Source of the DNA: Trueperaceae bacterium
GTDB lineage: Bacteria; Deinococcota; Deinococci; Deinococcales; Trueperaceae
Assembly (NCBI GenBank): GCA_011389865.1
Contig: JAABTL010000023.1
Coordinates: 1-45,973 of the forward strand
Direction of reading: 5' to 3'
DNA length: 45,973 nucleotides
A program made the translations under genes and the position numbers. The notes beneath the pieces are model-generated. The model saw nothing but the letters and a program-made list of their open reading frames with translations, was not told the DNA's origin and ran no database searches. Below are positions 20,876-27,713 of this stretch, in pieces; within the stretch, counting starts at the first letter, position 1; every line of letters starts with the position of its first letter.

Positions 20876-21844
20876 GTGAGCCGCTCCACCCGCCGCGTCT
20901 TCGTGGTCGGGAACGGCTACCAGAGCTACGACACCGAGGGGGCGATCCTCGCCCCCTTCGGTGTCGCCGGCATCGAGACCACCGCCCCCGGCGAACCCGG
21001 CTTCGCCGAGGCGCTCGCGCAGGCGGACGCGCTGCTGGTGCGCGAGGCGCGCATCGACCGCGGCGTCATCGAACGCCTGGGGCGCTGCCGCGCGATCGTC
21101 CGCTACGGCATCGGCGTCGACAATGTCGACCTGGAGGCCGCCCGCGAGCGCCGCATCCACGTCGCCAACACGCCCGGGTACGGCATCGATGAGGTGAGTA
21201 CCCACGCGCTCGCGCTGCTGCTCGCCGTCGCCCGGCGGATCGTGCCGCGCGACCGCCACGTGCGCGCGGGCGCCTGGGGCGTGGGGCAGGCGGAGCCGAT
21301 GCACTCGCTCACCGGCCGGACGCTGGGCCTCGTCGGCTTCGGCGCGATCGCCCGCGCCTTCCTGGCCAAGATGCGGCCGTTCGCCCCCCGACGGCTGCTC
21401 GTCGCAGACCCGTACGCCGCCGACCTGCCGGCCGACGCGGAGCGCGTCGACGTCGGCACCCTGTGCCGCGAGGCCGACCTGATCTCGCTGCACGCACCGC
21501 TCACCGACGAGACGCGCCATCTGATCGGCCCGGCCGAGTTGGCGTCGATGCGTTCGACGACCATCCTCGTCAACACCGGCCGCGGCGGCCTCATCGACGA
21601 GGGCGCCCTCGTCGCGGCGCTGCGGGCCGGCCGGCTCTTCGGCGCGGGCATCGACGTCTTCGAGCGCGAGCCCCTCGCGCCCGACCATCCGCTGCGCGAG
21701 CTCGACGCCGTCGTCCTCTCCGACCACACCGCCTGGTACTCCGAGGCGTCGGTGCGCGAGCTGCAGCAGCGGGCCGCGCAGGAGGTCGCCCGCGTCTTCT
21801 CCGGCGAGCCGCCACGCGCCTGGGTCAACCCCTGGCCCACCTGA
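20876..21844 (+). CDS. NAD-dependent D-2-hydroxyacid dehydrogenase, CtBP-like
   Basis: 322 residues. The nucleotide-binding motif GLVGFGAIARAF is near 151-162, NTGRGGLIDEGAL at 233-245 holds the catalytic arginine (R236), DVFEREP holds the glutamate, and SDHTAWYSE carries the catalytic histidine (H284) in the form typical of the CtBP-like branch. The family oxidises or reduces 2-hydroxy acids. GTG 20876 lies 10 bases after the DctP stop, so it is in the same operon and probably acts on the imported acid. Confidence 0.92.
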   Translation: MSRSTRRVFVVGNGYQSYDTEGAILAPFGVAGIETTAPGEPGFAEALAQADALLVREARIDRGVIERLGRCRAIVRYGIGVDNVDLEAARERRIHVANTPGYGIDEVSTHALALLLAVARRIVPRDRHVRAGAWGVGQAEPMHSLTGRTLGLVGFGAIARAFLAKMRPFAPRRLLVADPYAADLPADAERVDVGTLCREADLISLHAPLTDETRHLIGPAELASMRSTTILVNTGRGGLIDEGALVAALRAGRLFGAGIDVFEREPLAPDHPLRELDAVVLSDHTAWYSEASVRELQQRAAQEVARVFSGEPPRAWVNPWPT

Positions 21845-21899
21845 TGCGCCGCGCGTCGCGGCCACGCATCATGCCGTTCGACCATCCCCAGGAGGCCCC

Positions 21900-22553
21900 A
21901 TGACCTACCCCGACCCCGTCATCGCCCAGTTCCACACCGTCGCGACCGCCTCGGTGGCCGACGCCGTCGACCTCATCACCGGCCGGCGCGGCTACCTGCA
22001 TCACAGCGTCAAGCCACGCATCAACGACAAGAAGGTCGTCGGCCCGGCGGTCACGGTCGCCGAGGGCCCGACCGACGAGAAGCACCCGCCCACCCACGCG
22101 CTCGAGATCATCGATGCCAGCCCGGCCGGCTCCGTGGTCGTCATCGGCACCGGCGGCGAGTGCGACCTGGCGGTGTGGGGCGGCCTGATGACCGCCGGCG
22201 CCGTCGTCAACGGCCTCGCCGGCGCGATCCTCGACGGCGGCGTGCGCGACGTCACCGAGATCCGCCGCGACTACGACTTTCCCGTCTATGCCCGCGCCGT
22301 CTCCCCCGGAACTACCGTCGGCCGCTTCCGCACGCTGGCGGCCAACGTGCCGGTCGAGTGCGGCGGCGTCACCGTGCATCCCGGCGACCTGATCGTCGCC
22401 GACATCGACGGCGTGGTCGTGGTGCCGCAGGCCCACGTCGACGAGGTGCTGGCGATGTCGCTCGACATCGAGAAGAAGGAGGCCGAGCAGGCGCGCTACA
22501 TCCGCGAGAGTGGCTCGCTGGCCGCGGGCCTCGCCAAGTACAACCGGATCTAG
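21900..22553 (+). CDS. RraA-like / class II pyruvate aldolase-family protein
   Basis: 217 residues. Family signatures: SVADAVDLI at the start, GTGGECDLAVWGGLMTAGA, and AILDGGVRDVTEI with the R-D pair that binds substrate carboxylate and metal in the 4-hydroxy-4-methyl-2-oxoglutarate and 4-carboxy-4-hydroxy-2-oxoadipate aldolases. RraA itself inhibits RNase E, but the operon with transporter, dehydrogenase and sugar kinase favours a catabolic aldolase, decarboxylase or related enzyme. Strong CCAGGAGG precedes ATG 21900. Confidence 0.88.
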   Translation: MTYPDPVIAQFHTVATASVADAVDLITGRRGYLHHSVKPRINDKKVVGPAVTVAEGPTDEKHPPTHALEIIDASPAGSVVVIGTGGECDLAVWGGLMTAGAVVNGLAGAILDGGVRDVTEIRRDYDFPVYARAVSPGTTVGRFRTLAANVPVECGGVTVHPGDLIVADIDGVVVVPQAHVDEVLAMSLDIEKKEAEQARYIRESGSLAAGLAKYNRI

Positions 22554-22556
22554 GCC

Positions 22557-23495
22557 GTGGCGAAGACGCTGGACGTCCTCGGCCTCGGCGAGCCGATGCT
22601 CGAGTTCAACGAGACGGCCGAGCCCGGCGACGGTGGCCCGCGCTACCTGCAGGGCTTCGGGGGCGACACCTCCAACGCGGTCATCGCCGCCGCCCGCCAG
22701 GGCGCCGCGGCCGGCTACTGGACGCGGCTCGGCCGTGACGTGTTCGGCGATCGCTTCATGGAACTGTGGGCCGCCGAGGGCGTCGAAGCGGGCCACGTCG
22801 CGCGCGACCCGGACGCGCCCACCGGCATCTACTTCGTCACCCATGGCCCCGACGGCCATGCGTTCAGCTACTACCGGCGCGACTCCGCCGCCAGCCGCAT
22901 GCGGCCGGCCGACGTGCCCGTCGCGGCGATCGCGGCCGCCCGGGTGCTGCACGTCTCCGGCATCAGCCAGGCGATCAGCGACGGCGCCTGCGACGCCGTC
23001 TTCGCCGCCATCGGGGCCGCCCGGTCGGCGGACACGGCGGTCGCCTACGACACCAACCTGCGCCTCAAGCTCTGGCCGCTGGCGCGGGCACGCGCCGTGG
23101 TCATGGAGACGATCGCCCAGTGCGACGTCTGCCTGCCGAGCCTGGAGGACGCCACCCAGCTGACGGGGCTGGACGACCCGGACGCGGTCGTCGACGCCCT
23201 GCTGGGGCGGGGCGCCCGGGTCGTCGCGCTCAAGCTGGGACCGGACGGCGCGCTCGTCGCCGACGGCCGCGAGCGCCACCGGGTGGCCGGCCACGCGGTG
23301 GCGACGGTCGACGCGACCGGCGCCGGCGACACCTTCGACGGCGCCTTCCTCGCCGAGTGGCTGCGCGGGGTGCCTCTCGCCGACGCGGCGCGCTACGCCA
23401 ACGCGGCGGCGGCGCTGGCGACCCGCGGCTACGGTGCGGTCGGTCCGATCCCGCGGCGCGCCGAGGTGGAGGCGTGGCTCGAGGCGCAGGGCTGA
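22557..23495 (+). CDS. PfkB-family sugar kinase, likely 2-keto-3-deoxygluconate kinase type
   Basis: 312 residues. The first PfkB signature region is GGDTSNAVIAAARQGA with GYWTRLGRDVFGDRF; the second is DATGAGDTFDGAF, with the catalytic Asp, anion hole and ATP site. The N-terminus LGEPMLEFNE and the PTGIYFVTHG segment are those of 2-keto-3-deoxygluconate kinases, though substrate cannot be fixed from sequence alone. GTG 22557 starts three bases after the preceding stop, making it the last gene of the operon. Confidence 0.88.
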   Translation: MAKTLDVLGLGEPMLEFNETAEPGDGGPRYLQGFGGDTSNAVIAAARQGAAAGYWTRLGRDVFGDRFMELWAAEGVEAGHVARDPDAPTGIYFVTHGPDGHAFSYYRRDSAASRMRPADVPVAAIAAARVLHVSGISQAISDGACDAVFAAIGAARSADTAVAYDTNLRLKLWPLARARAVVMETIAQCDVCLPSLEDATQLTGLDDPDAVVDALLGRGARVVALKLGPDGALVADGRERHRVAGHAVATVDATGAGDTFDGAFLAEWLRGVPLADAARYANAAAALATRGYGAVGPIPRRAEVEAWLEAQG

Positions 23496-23510
23496 AGGCG
23501 CGGGGCTGAA

Positions 23511-23532
23511 GGCGGTGCCGGCGGACACCGCC
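23511..23532 (+). terminator. Terminator after the TRAP catabolic operon
   Basis: 7-bp stem GGCGGTG/CACCGCC with an 8-nt loop, 15 bases after the kinase stop. Confidence 0.5.
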
Positions 23533-23562
23533 TCCGGGGGCCCGCGGCGGGCGCCCACCGCT

Positions 23563-23568
23563 TACACT
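23563..23568 (+). promoter_or_regulatory. -10 element of a leaderless promoter
   Basis: TACACT, 8 nt before ATG 23577, without a ribosome binding site. Confidence 0.5.
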
Positions 23569-23576
23569 CGTCCCTG

Positions 23577-24446
23577 ATGACCATGGACGTCCACATCCGA
23601 CCGCTGTTGACGATGGACGCGCTGCGTACCTGCGAGGAGTTGCAGAGCCGGGTGTGGGGCTACCGCGACCGCGAGATCGTGCCGGCGGCGCAGATCCGTG
23701 CCGCGCTGCACGCGGGCGCACTGGTCGCCGGGGCGTTCGTCGGCCGCGAGCAGGTCGGCTTCCTGTACGGCTTCCCGGCGTTCGCCCACGAGCCGGGGTT
23801 GCGGCCCTTGGGCCTGCACTCGCACATGATGGCGGTGGTCCCCGAGGCGCGGGGCCTGGGTCTTGGTCGGCGCCTCAAGTGGTACCAGCGGCGCTGGTGC
23901 CTGGAGCGCGGCATCGATTGGGTCGCCTGGACCTTCGACCCGCTGCAGGCGGGCAACGCGCGGCTGAACCTCGAGCACCTCGGCGTGGTGGTCCACGAGT
24001 ACCACGTCGACTTCTACGGCGTCCTCGGAGGCGTGCTGTCGGGCGAGTTGCCGACCGACCGCTTCGTCGGCCTGTGGCGGCTCGACTCGCCGCGGGTGGG
24101 CGGGCGCGCCGGCGACGATCCGCACGCGGCCTTCTTCCGCGTCGATGGCGACGCCCCCAGTGGGCGCGCCGCACTGCCGCCCGGTCCCGATGCCGTCTGG
24201 GCACTGGCGCGCGACCCGGAGCGCGACGCACCGGGTGCGGTGACGCTCGGGCTCGACGCCGACGACGTGTGGGTCGCGGCGCCGCGCGCCATCGGCGCGC
24301 TGCGGCGCGAGGCGCGGAACGACGCGCTCGCCTGGGGCGAGGCCTTCCGCGCCGCCTCCGTCGACCTGGTGGAGCGCGGATACGAGGTTCGAGCCTTCCT
24401 GGACGGCGCTTATCGCTGGTGGCGGAGGGCGGCAGAAGAAGAATAG
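23577..24446 (+). CDS. Predicted GNAT-superfamily acetyltransferase (COG3375-like)
   Basis: 289 residues. The first 165 residues form a GNAT fold: LQSRVWGYRDREIVPA, GFLYGFPAFA, LHSHMMAVVPEARGLGLGRRLKWYQR (the acetyl-CoA loop, in the form GLGLGRR), and WTFDPLQAGNARLNLEHLG, a diagnostic segment of the COG3375 group. The rest (about 165-289) has the family's LPTDRFVGLWRLDSP and a less conserved tail. The substrate of this group is unknown to me. ATG 23577 and ATG 23583 are both possible; the first is 8 nt from a -10 element. Confidence 0.82.
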   Translation: MTMDVHIRPLLTMDALRTCEELQSRVWGYRDREIVPAAQIRAALHAGALVAGAFVGREQVGFLYGFPAFAHEPGLRPLGLHSHMMAVVPEARGLGLGRRLKWYQRRWCLERGIDWVAWTFDPLQAGNARLNLEHLGVVVHEYHVDFYGVLGGVLSGELPTDRFVGLWRLDSPRVGGRAGDDPHAAFFRVDGDAPSGRAALPPGPDAVWALARDPERDAPGAVTLGLDADDVWVAAPRAIGALRREARNDALAWGEAFRAASVDLVERGYEVRAFLDGAYRWWRRAAEEE

Positions 24447-24456
24447 AAAGACGGGC

Positions 24457-24485
24457 TTGACAATCTGACAATGCTCGCCTATCAT
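24457..24485 (+). promoter_or_regulatory. Strong promoter of the SHOCT-like operon, with direct repeat
   Basis: TTGACA (24457-24462), a 17-nt spacer and TATCAT (24480-24485). TGACAAT occurs twice, 8 bases apart, starting inside the -35 hexamer, and may be an operator. Confidence 0.75.
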
Positions 24486-24504
24486 CTTGAGCAAGGAGGC
24501 GAGT

Positions 24505-24750
24505 ATGTACGTCAACAACGTTCTGCCCCACGGCGCCGCCTACGCCGCGCAACTCCGCAAGGAGGCCGACAGCGCCCGCCTCCTCGCCCAGGCACAGCAG
24601 CCCAGCCTCGATCGGCTCATCGTCGCCCGCGCCCTGCTCGCCCTCGCCCGCCGGATCGTTCGCTTCGCCGAGCGGATCGAGCCCACCGCGGCGGACGCCG
24701 CGAACTGGCGCCCCAACCGCCCCAACCGCCCCGTCCGCACGACCGCCTGA
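24505..24750 (+). CDS. Small unknown protein, first gene of the SHOCT-like operon
   Basis: 81 residues; I do not recognise it. It starts MYVNNVLPHGAAYAAQLRKEADSA, then has an amphipathic, alanine/leucine/arginine-rich helix (about 30-57) and a repetitive C-terminus with RPNRPNRP. No signal peptide or membrane segment. ATG 24505 has an excellent AAGGAGG site and one of the strongest promoters in the window, which argues that it is a real, well-expressed gene. A long hairpin separates it from the next gene. Confidence 0.75.
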   Translation: MYVNNVLPHGAAYAAQLRKEADSARLLAQAQQPSLDRLIVARALLALARRIVRFAERIEPTAADAANWRPNRPNRPVRTTA

Positions 24751-24757
24751 TCGGCAC

Positions 24758-24803
24758 GGCCCGCGCCCCCAGCGACGGCCAAGCGTCGCGGGGGGCGCGG
24801 GCC
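24758..24803 (+). terminator. Long hairpin between the first two genes of the SHOCT-like operon
   Basis: 13-bp outer stem (24758-24770 with 24791-24803) enclosing a second 6-bp stem (24772-24777 with 24784-24789). It is followed by CCTAC rather than a T-tract. It may be a partial terminator or an RNA-stability element giving more of the first protein than of those downstream. Confidence 0.6.
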
Positions 24804-24827
24804 CCTACAGCCACGCGAGGAGGAGCC

Positions 24828-25688
24828 ATGAACGACATCGAGCGCGTCCGAGCCCTGCGCGACGCAGGTCAGATCACCCCCGAGGAGGCCGAGCGCTTGA
24901 TCGGCGTCCTGACCGAACTCGACGAGTCCCACGAGGACGTGGACGTCGAGGTGGCGGGAACTGCTGCGCCGGCGGCCGTGCCGGAGGCGGGTGTGCCCGA
25001 GGCCGCGGCACCGGTGCACGAGCCGGTCGCTGCGGCCACGGCGGCGACCGACGCGATCGATCTCGCCCCTGCGGGTACCCGCTGGTGCGCGATCGAGTTG
25101 ACGGCCGCCGATCTGAGCGTCGTCGCCGACGACGTCGACGAGCCCGTCGTCCAGGGCGACGACGAGCAGAAGCTGCGCGTCACGCAGACCGACGACGGCG
25201 TCCGCGTCACCTCCGAGCGCGGCTGGTCGCTCGACCGCTGGGTCGGGCGCACCCCCTCGCTCGACGTCCGCGTCCGGCTCCCGAGGGCCTGGGGCGTGGC
25301 GCTCGATCTCAAGGCGGGCGACGCCGACGTGGCCGGCGTCCGCTACGTCCGCGGCCGCATGCTGGCCGGCGACCTCTCCGTGCGCGACGCCGAGTCCGTC
25401 GACCTCTCCAAGGCCGCCGGCGACCTGTCCGTCGCGTTCCGGCCCACACAGGGCCGCCACCGCATCGCCGCCAAGGCGGGCGACGTCGACGTCCGCTTCC
25501 TGCCGGGCAGCGACGCGGCGGTCGAGGCCTCGGTGTCGATGGGCGACCTGCACGCGCCCGGCTTCGAGATCGACGACCGCATGGTCGGCGCGCAGGCGCG
25601 CGGACGCGTCGGCGCCGGCAACGCGCGGGTCGAGGTGCGGCTGACCGCCGGCGACCTCAGCCTTCGCGCCCCCGCCAAGGAGGGGTGA
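24828..25688 (+). CDS. SHOCT-like and DUF4097 protein (YvlB/LiaX-like architecture)
   Basis: 286 residues. Residues 4-30 form a short helical segment with the pattern ALRDAGQITPEEAERLIGVL, as in the SHOCT-like N-terminus of YvlB and LiaX. A proline/alanine/glutamate linker (about 42-75) follows, then a repetitive beta region (about 83-283) with recurring AGDLSV, AGDADV and AGDVDV turns, the DUF4097 beta-strand repeat. No signal peptide or membrane helix is seen. In Firmicutes such proteins take part in cell-envelope stress responses; that role here is inference. GAGGAGG precedes ATG 24828. Confidence 0.85.
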   Translation: MNDIERVRALRDAGQITPEEAERLIGVLTELDESHEDVDVEVAGTAAPAAVPEAGVPEAAAPVHEPVAAATAATDAIDLAPAGTRWCAIELTAADLSVVADDVDEPVVQGDDEQKLRVTQTDDGVRVTSERGWSLDRWVGRTPSLDVRVRLPRAWGVALDLKAGDADVAGVRYVRGRMLAGDLSVRDAESVDLSKAAGDLSVAFRPTQGRHRIAAKAGDVDVRFLPGSDAAVEASVSMGDLHAPGFEIDDRMVGAQARGRVGAGNARVEVRLTAGDLSLRAPAKEG

Positions 25689-25690
25689 CC

Positions 25691-26116
25691 ATGGCCGCCC
25701 AGGACGAACGCAAGAAGGTGCTGGACATGCTGGCCGCCGGCCAGATCAACGTCGACCAGGCGAGCGAACTGCTGCGCGCCCTAGGGGACGCCCCGACCGG
25801 CGCGGCCGCGCCGCCCCCGCCGCCCAAGCCGGCCCGCACCGGCACGGCGCGGATGCTGCGCATCTCGATCGACGCGAACGACGACGGCGATGGCGACCGC
25901 GCCAAGATTCGCGTCAACGTCCCGCTCGGCCTCGCCAAGTTCGCCGGCCGCTTCCTGCCGGCCGAGGCGCGCACCGAGCTCGAGGCGCAGGGCATCGACC
26001 TCAGCGAGCTCATCAACGCGCTCTCCACGGAGACGCCCGAGGGCAAGCTCGTCGACATCGACGTCGACGACGACAGCGGCGGCAAGAAGGCGAAGATCGT
26101 CGTCGAGGTCGTGTGA
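25691..26116 (+). CDS. SHOCT-like domain protein
   Basis: 141 residues. Residues 5-33 (KKVLDMLAAGQINVDQASELLRALG) repeat the helical pattern seen in the preceding protein. A proline-rich linker (about 41-50) leads to a domain with LRISIDANDDGDGDRAKIRVNVPLGLAKFAGRF and an acidic end DIDVDDDSGGKKAKIVVEV. The second part looks like the conserved region that accompanies SHOCT-like N-termini in many uncharacterised bacterial proteins. ATG 25691 lies two bases after the previous stop. Confidence 0.82.
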   Translation: MAAQDERKKVLDMLAAGQINVDQASELLRALGDAPTGAAAPPPPPKPARTGTARMLRISIDANDDGDGDRAKIRVNVPLGLAKFAGRFLPAEARTELEAQGIDLSELINALSTETPEGKLVDIDVDDDSGGKKAKIVVEVV

Positions 26117-26529
26117 TGCAGAGCTGGCCCCGCTGGGGCGAGGCCGACTGGTGGGTCCGCTACCTGGACGACGTCCGCCCTCGGCTGCTCTGGCTGCGGC
26201 TCGAGGCCGACAAGGTCCGGATCCGCTGGGGCGTGCCCGTGTGGGCGCTCGAGGAGTCGCTGCGCGCGCTGTTGCTGCTCGGGCCCTGGGTGCTGTGGGT
26301 CGCTCGGCACCTGCCGATCAAGGCACGCGTGAAGGCCAGCGGAGAGTTCAAGCGCGGCCGCTTCCGCCTCGACCTCGACCTGTCCGGCGAGCCCGGACCG
26401 GCGCCGTGGCACACGGCGCTAGCCCTGCTCGAGGGCGCCGGCGAGGGCATGCTGCGCCTGCCCACGGGCGAGCCCTTCGTCCACGTCGAGGCCGGTGACG
26501 GCGTGCGGATCCAGATCGTCTCGTACTGA
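26116..26529 (+). CDS. Unknown protein of the SHOCT-like operon, possibly membrane-associated
   Basis: 137 residues; family not recognised. The N-terminus is tryptophan-rich (four of the first 25 or so residues) and a hydrophobic segment at about 50-65 (LRALLLLGPWVLWVARHLP) could lie in or on the membrane. The C-terminal half is beta-like and ends with FVHVEAGDGVRIQIVSY. ATG 26116 shares its A with the preceding TGA stop; a GTG one codon earlier is also possible. Strict coupling to the SHOCT-like gene suggests that the two products act together. Confidence 0.72.
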   Translation: MQSWPRWGEADWWVRYLDDVRPRLLWLRLEADKVRIRWGVPVWALEESLRALLLLGPWVLWVARHLPIKARVKASGEFKRGRFRLDLDLSGEPGPAPWHTALALLEGAGEGMLRLPTGEPFVHVEAGDGVRIQIVSY

Positions 26530-26568
26530 CGGGGGCGCGGCCCGACCGCGCCCCGGAGAGGCCAAACC

Positions 26569-26955
26569 ATGAACGACAAGCACCCGATGCCCACCCGCTG
26601 CCCCGTCACGGGCGAGTCGCTCGAGGTCACCCGCCTGCGCGGGCCGAACTCCGGCGTCGTCATCGAGGGCAACTTCTTGCCCAACGAGTTCGCCCTGCTC
26701 GACCGCGAGAGCCTCGACTACCTGCGCCTGTTCGTCAAGGTCCGCGGCAACCTCAAGGAGGTCGAGCGCATGCTCGGCGTCAGCTACCCGACGGTGCGCG
26801 CGCGCTTCGAGCAACTGCTGCGCGCGCTGGGCTACGAGGCAGCCGCCGAGGAGCCCGGTCCGTCCCGCGCGGACGTTCTGGGCCAACTCGAGCGCGGCGA
26901 GATCACCGCCGAGGAGGCGACGCGGGCGTTGAAGGGCCTGCAGCGGGCGAACTGA
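26569..26955 (+). CDS. DUF2089-family protein with SHOCT-like C-terminus
   Basis: 128 residues. The core matches DUF2089: FLPNEFALLDRESLDYLRLFVKVRGNLKEVERMLGVSYPTVRARF, a region with a helix-turn-helix-like part (about 60-82). The family normally opens with a zinc ribbon; here only one of its cysteines (C11) remains. Residues 101-124 (ADVLGQLERGEITAEEATRALKGL) repeat the SHOCT-like pattern found at the N-termini of the two proteins at 24828 and 25691. It may be the regulator or a partner of the operon. ATG 26569 follows GGAGAGG. Confidence 0.85.
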   Translation: MNDKHPMPTRCPVTGESLEVTRLRGPNSGVVIEGNFLPNEFALLDRESLDYLRLFVKVRGNLKEVERMLGVSYPTVRARFEQLLRALGYEAAAEEPGPSRADVLGQLERGEITAEEATRALKGLQRAN

Positions 26956-27439
26956 GCCGCGGACCGGCACGCACCGTCCCCCCCACCGCCAACGCCGCGG
27001 CGATGATCACCAGGTTCTTGATGATGTACTGCCCCTCCATCGTCGGGGCGAACGGCACGCCGCCGCTCTGGAAGGTGACCTCGCTGAGGATCACGAGGGG
27101 CATGAACGCCCCCACCATCTGCAGGAACAGCAGCGCGATCGCGATCCGCAGCGTCTGCGGGATGAGGAACGTCACCCCGATGGCGACCTCCCACCAACCG
27201 ATCACGGCGAGCCAGGTCTGCGCGTCGAAGAGCGGCATCCACGCCACCGTCGCGAGCACGAGGGGCTCGGCGGCGGACAGGCCGAGCGGTTTGAGCAGGC
27301 CGAACCAGATGAACACGATGCCCAGGGTGGACCTGAGGAGGGCGACGCCCCAGCGCGCCATCCGCAGCGACAACCAGCGGTCGATGCGGTCGAAGCGCGC
27401 GACGAGGCCGAGTCGGGCGTGGTGAACGGTACTGGCCAT
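26903..27439 (-). CDS. DoxX-like integral membrane protein
   Basis: 178 residues with four predicted membrane helices. Characteristic stretches are LLRSTLGIVFIWFGLLKPLG, WWEVAIGVTFLIP and IIKNLVIIAAALAVGG, matching the DoxX/DoxD-like family. Members have been linked to thiosulfate oxidation, but most are uncharacterised. The gene converges on the DUF2089 gene and overlaps its end by 53 bases; the extra C-terminal 15-20 residues are low-complexity. There is no ribosome binding site; TACCGT lies 5 nt before ATG 27439. Confidence 0.78.
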   Translation of the reverse strand: MASTVHHARLGLVARFDRIDRWLSLRMARWGVALLRSTLGIVFIWFGLLKPLGLSAAEPLVLATVAWMPLFDAQTWLAVIGWWEVAIGVTFLIPQTLRIAIALLFLQMVGAFMPLVILSEVTFQSGGVPFAPTMEGQYIIKNLVIIAAALAVGGTVRAGPRLSSPAAGPSTPASPPRR

Positions 27440-27444
27440 GCCTC

Positions 27445-27450
27445 ACGGTA
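27445..27450 (-). promoter_or_regulatory. -10 element of the DoxX-like gene
   Basis: TACCGT on the minus strand, 5 nt before the start codon; the same hexamer precedes miaA at similar spacing. Suggests a leaderless transcript. Confidence 0.35.
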
Positions 27451-27699
27451 CAGGGCGGCGTCGCGGCGGACCGTGTCAAGGGCGTCGAAGGCGAACGAGT
27501 TCCGGCCTTGGCGGCGAAGCGCCTCTTGCGAGCGGGGGCATGCGGGGCACGCCCATGCGCGGCGCGCGGCCAAGATGCAAGCCGGGCGCTCGCGTGGGCT
27601 ACGGCGATGGACCAGGCGCTGAGCGTGCCCGGGAGCCCCTGCCAACACCGCGCGCAAGGATGTTGCGTCCCGGCCGACGGTCGTTCCCGGGTGCGCGCG

Positions 27700-27705
27700 T
27701 ATACT
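27700..27705 (+). promoter_or_regulatory. -10 element of a leaderless dnaJ promoter
   Basis: TATACT, 8 nt before ATG 27714, with no ribosome binding site. The gap 27451-27699 contains nothing else I can identify. Confidence 0.55.
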
Positions 27706-27713
27706 GGCGCGCG

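Noticed and set aside
27438-27713. N-terminal extension of DnaJ
   Set aside because: The frame is open but the sequence is cysteine- and arginine-rich junk-like, the J domain starts at 27714, and a -10 element lies 8 nt upstream of that ATG.
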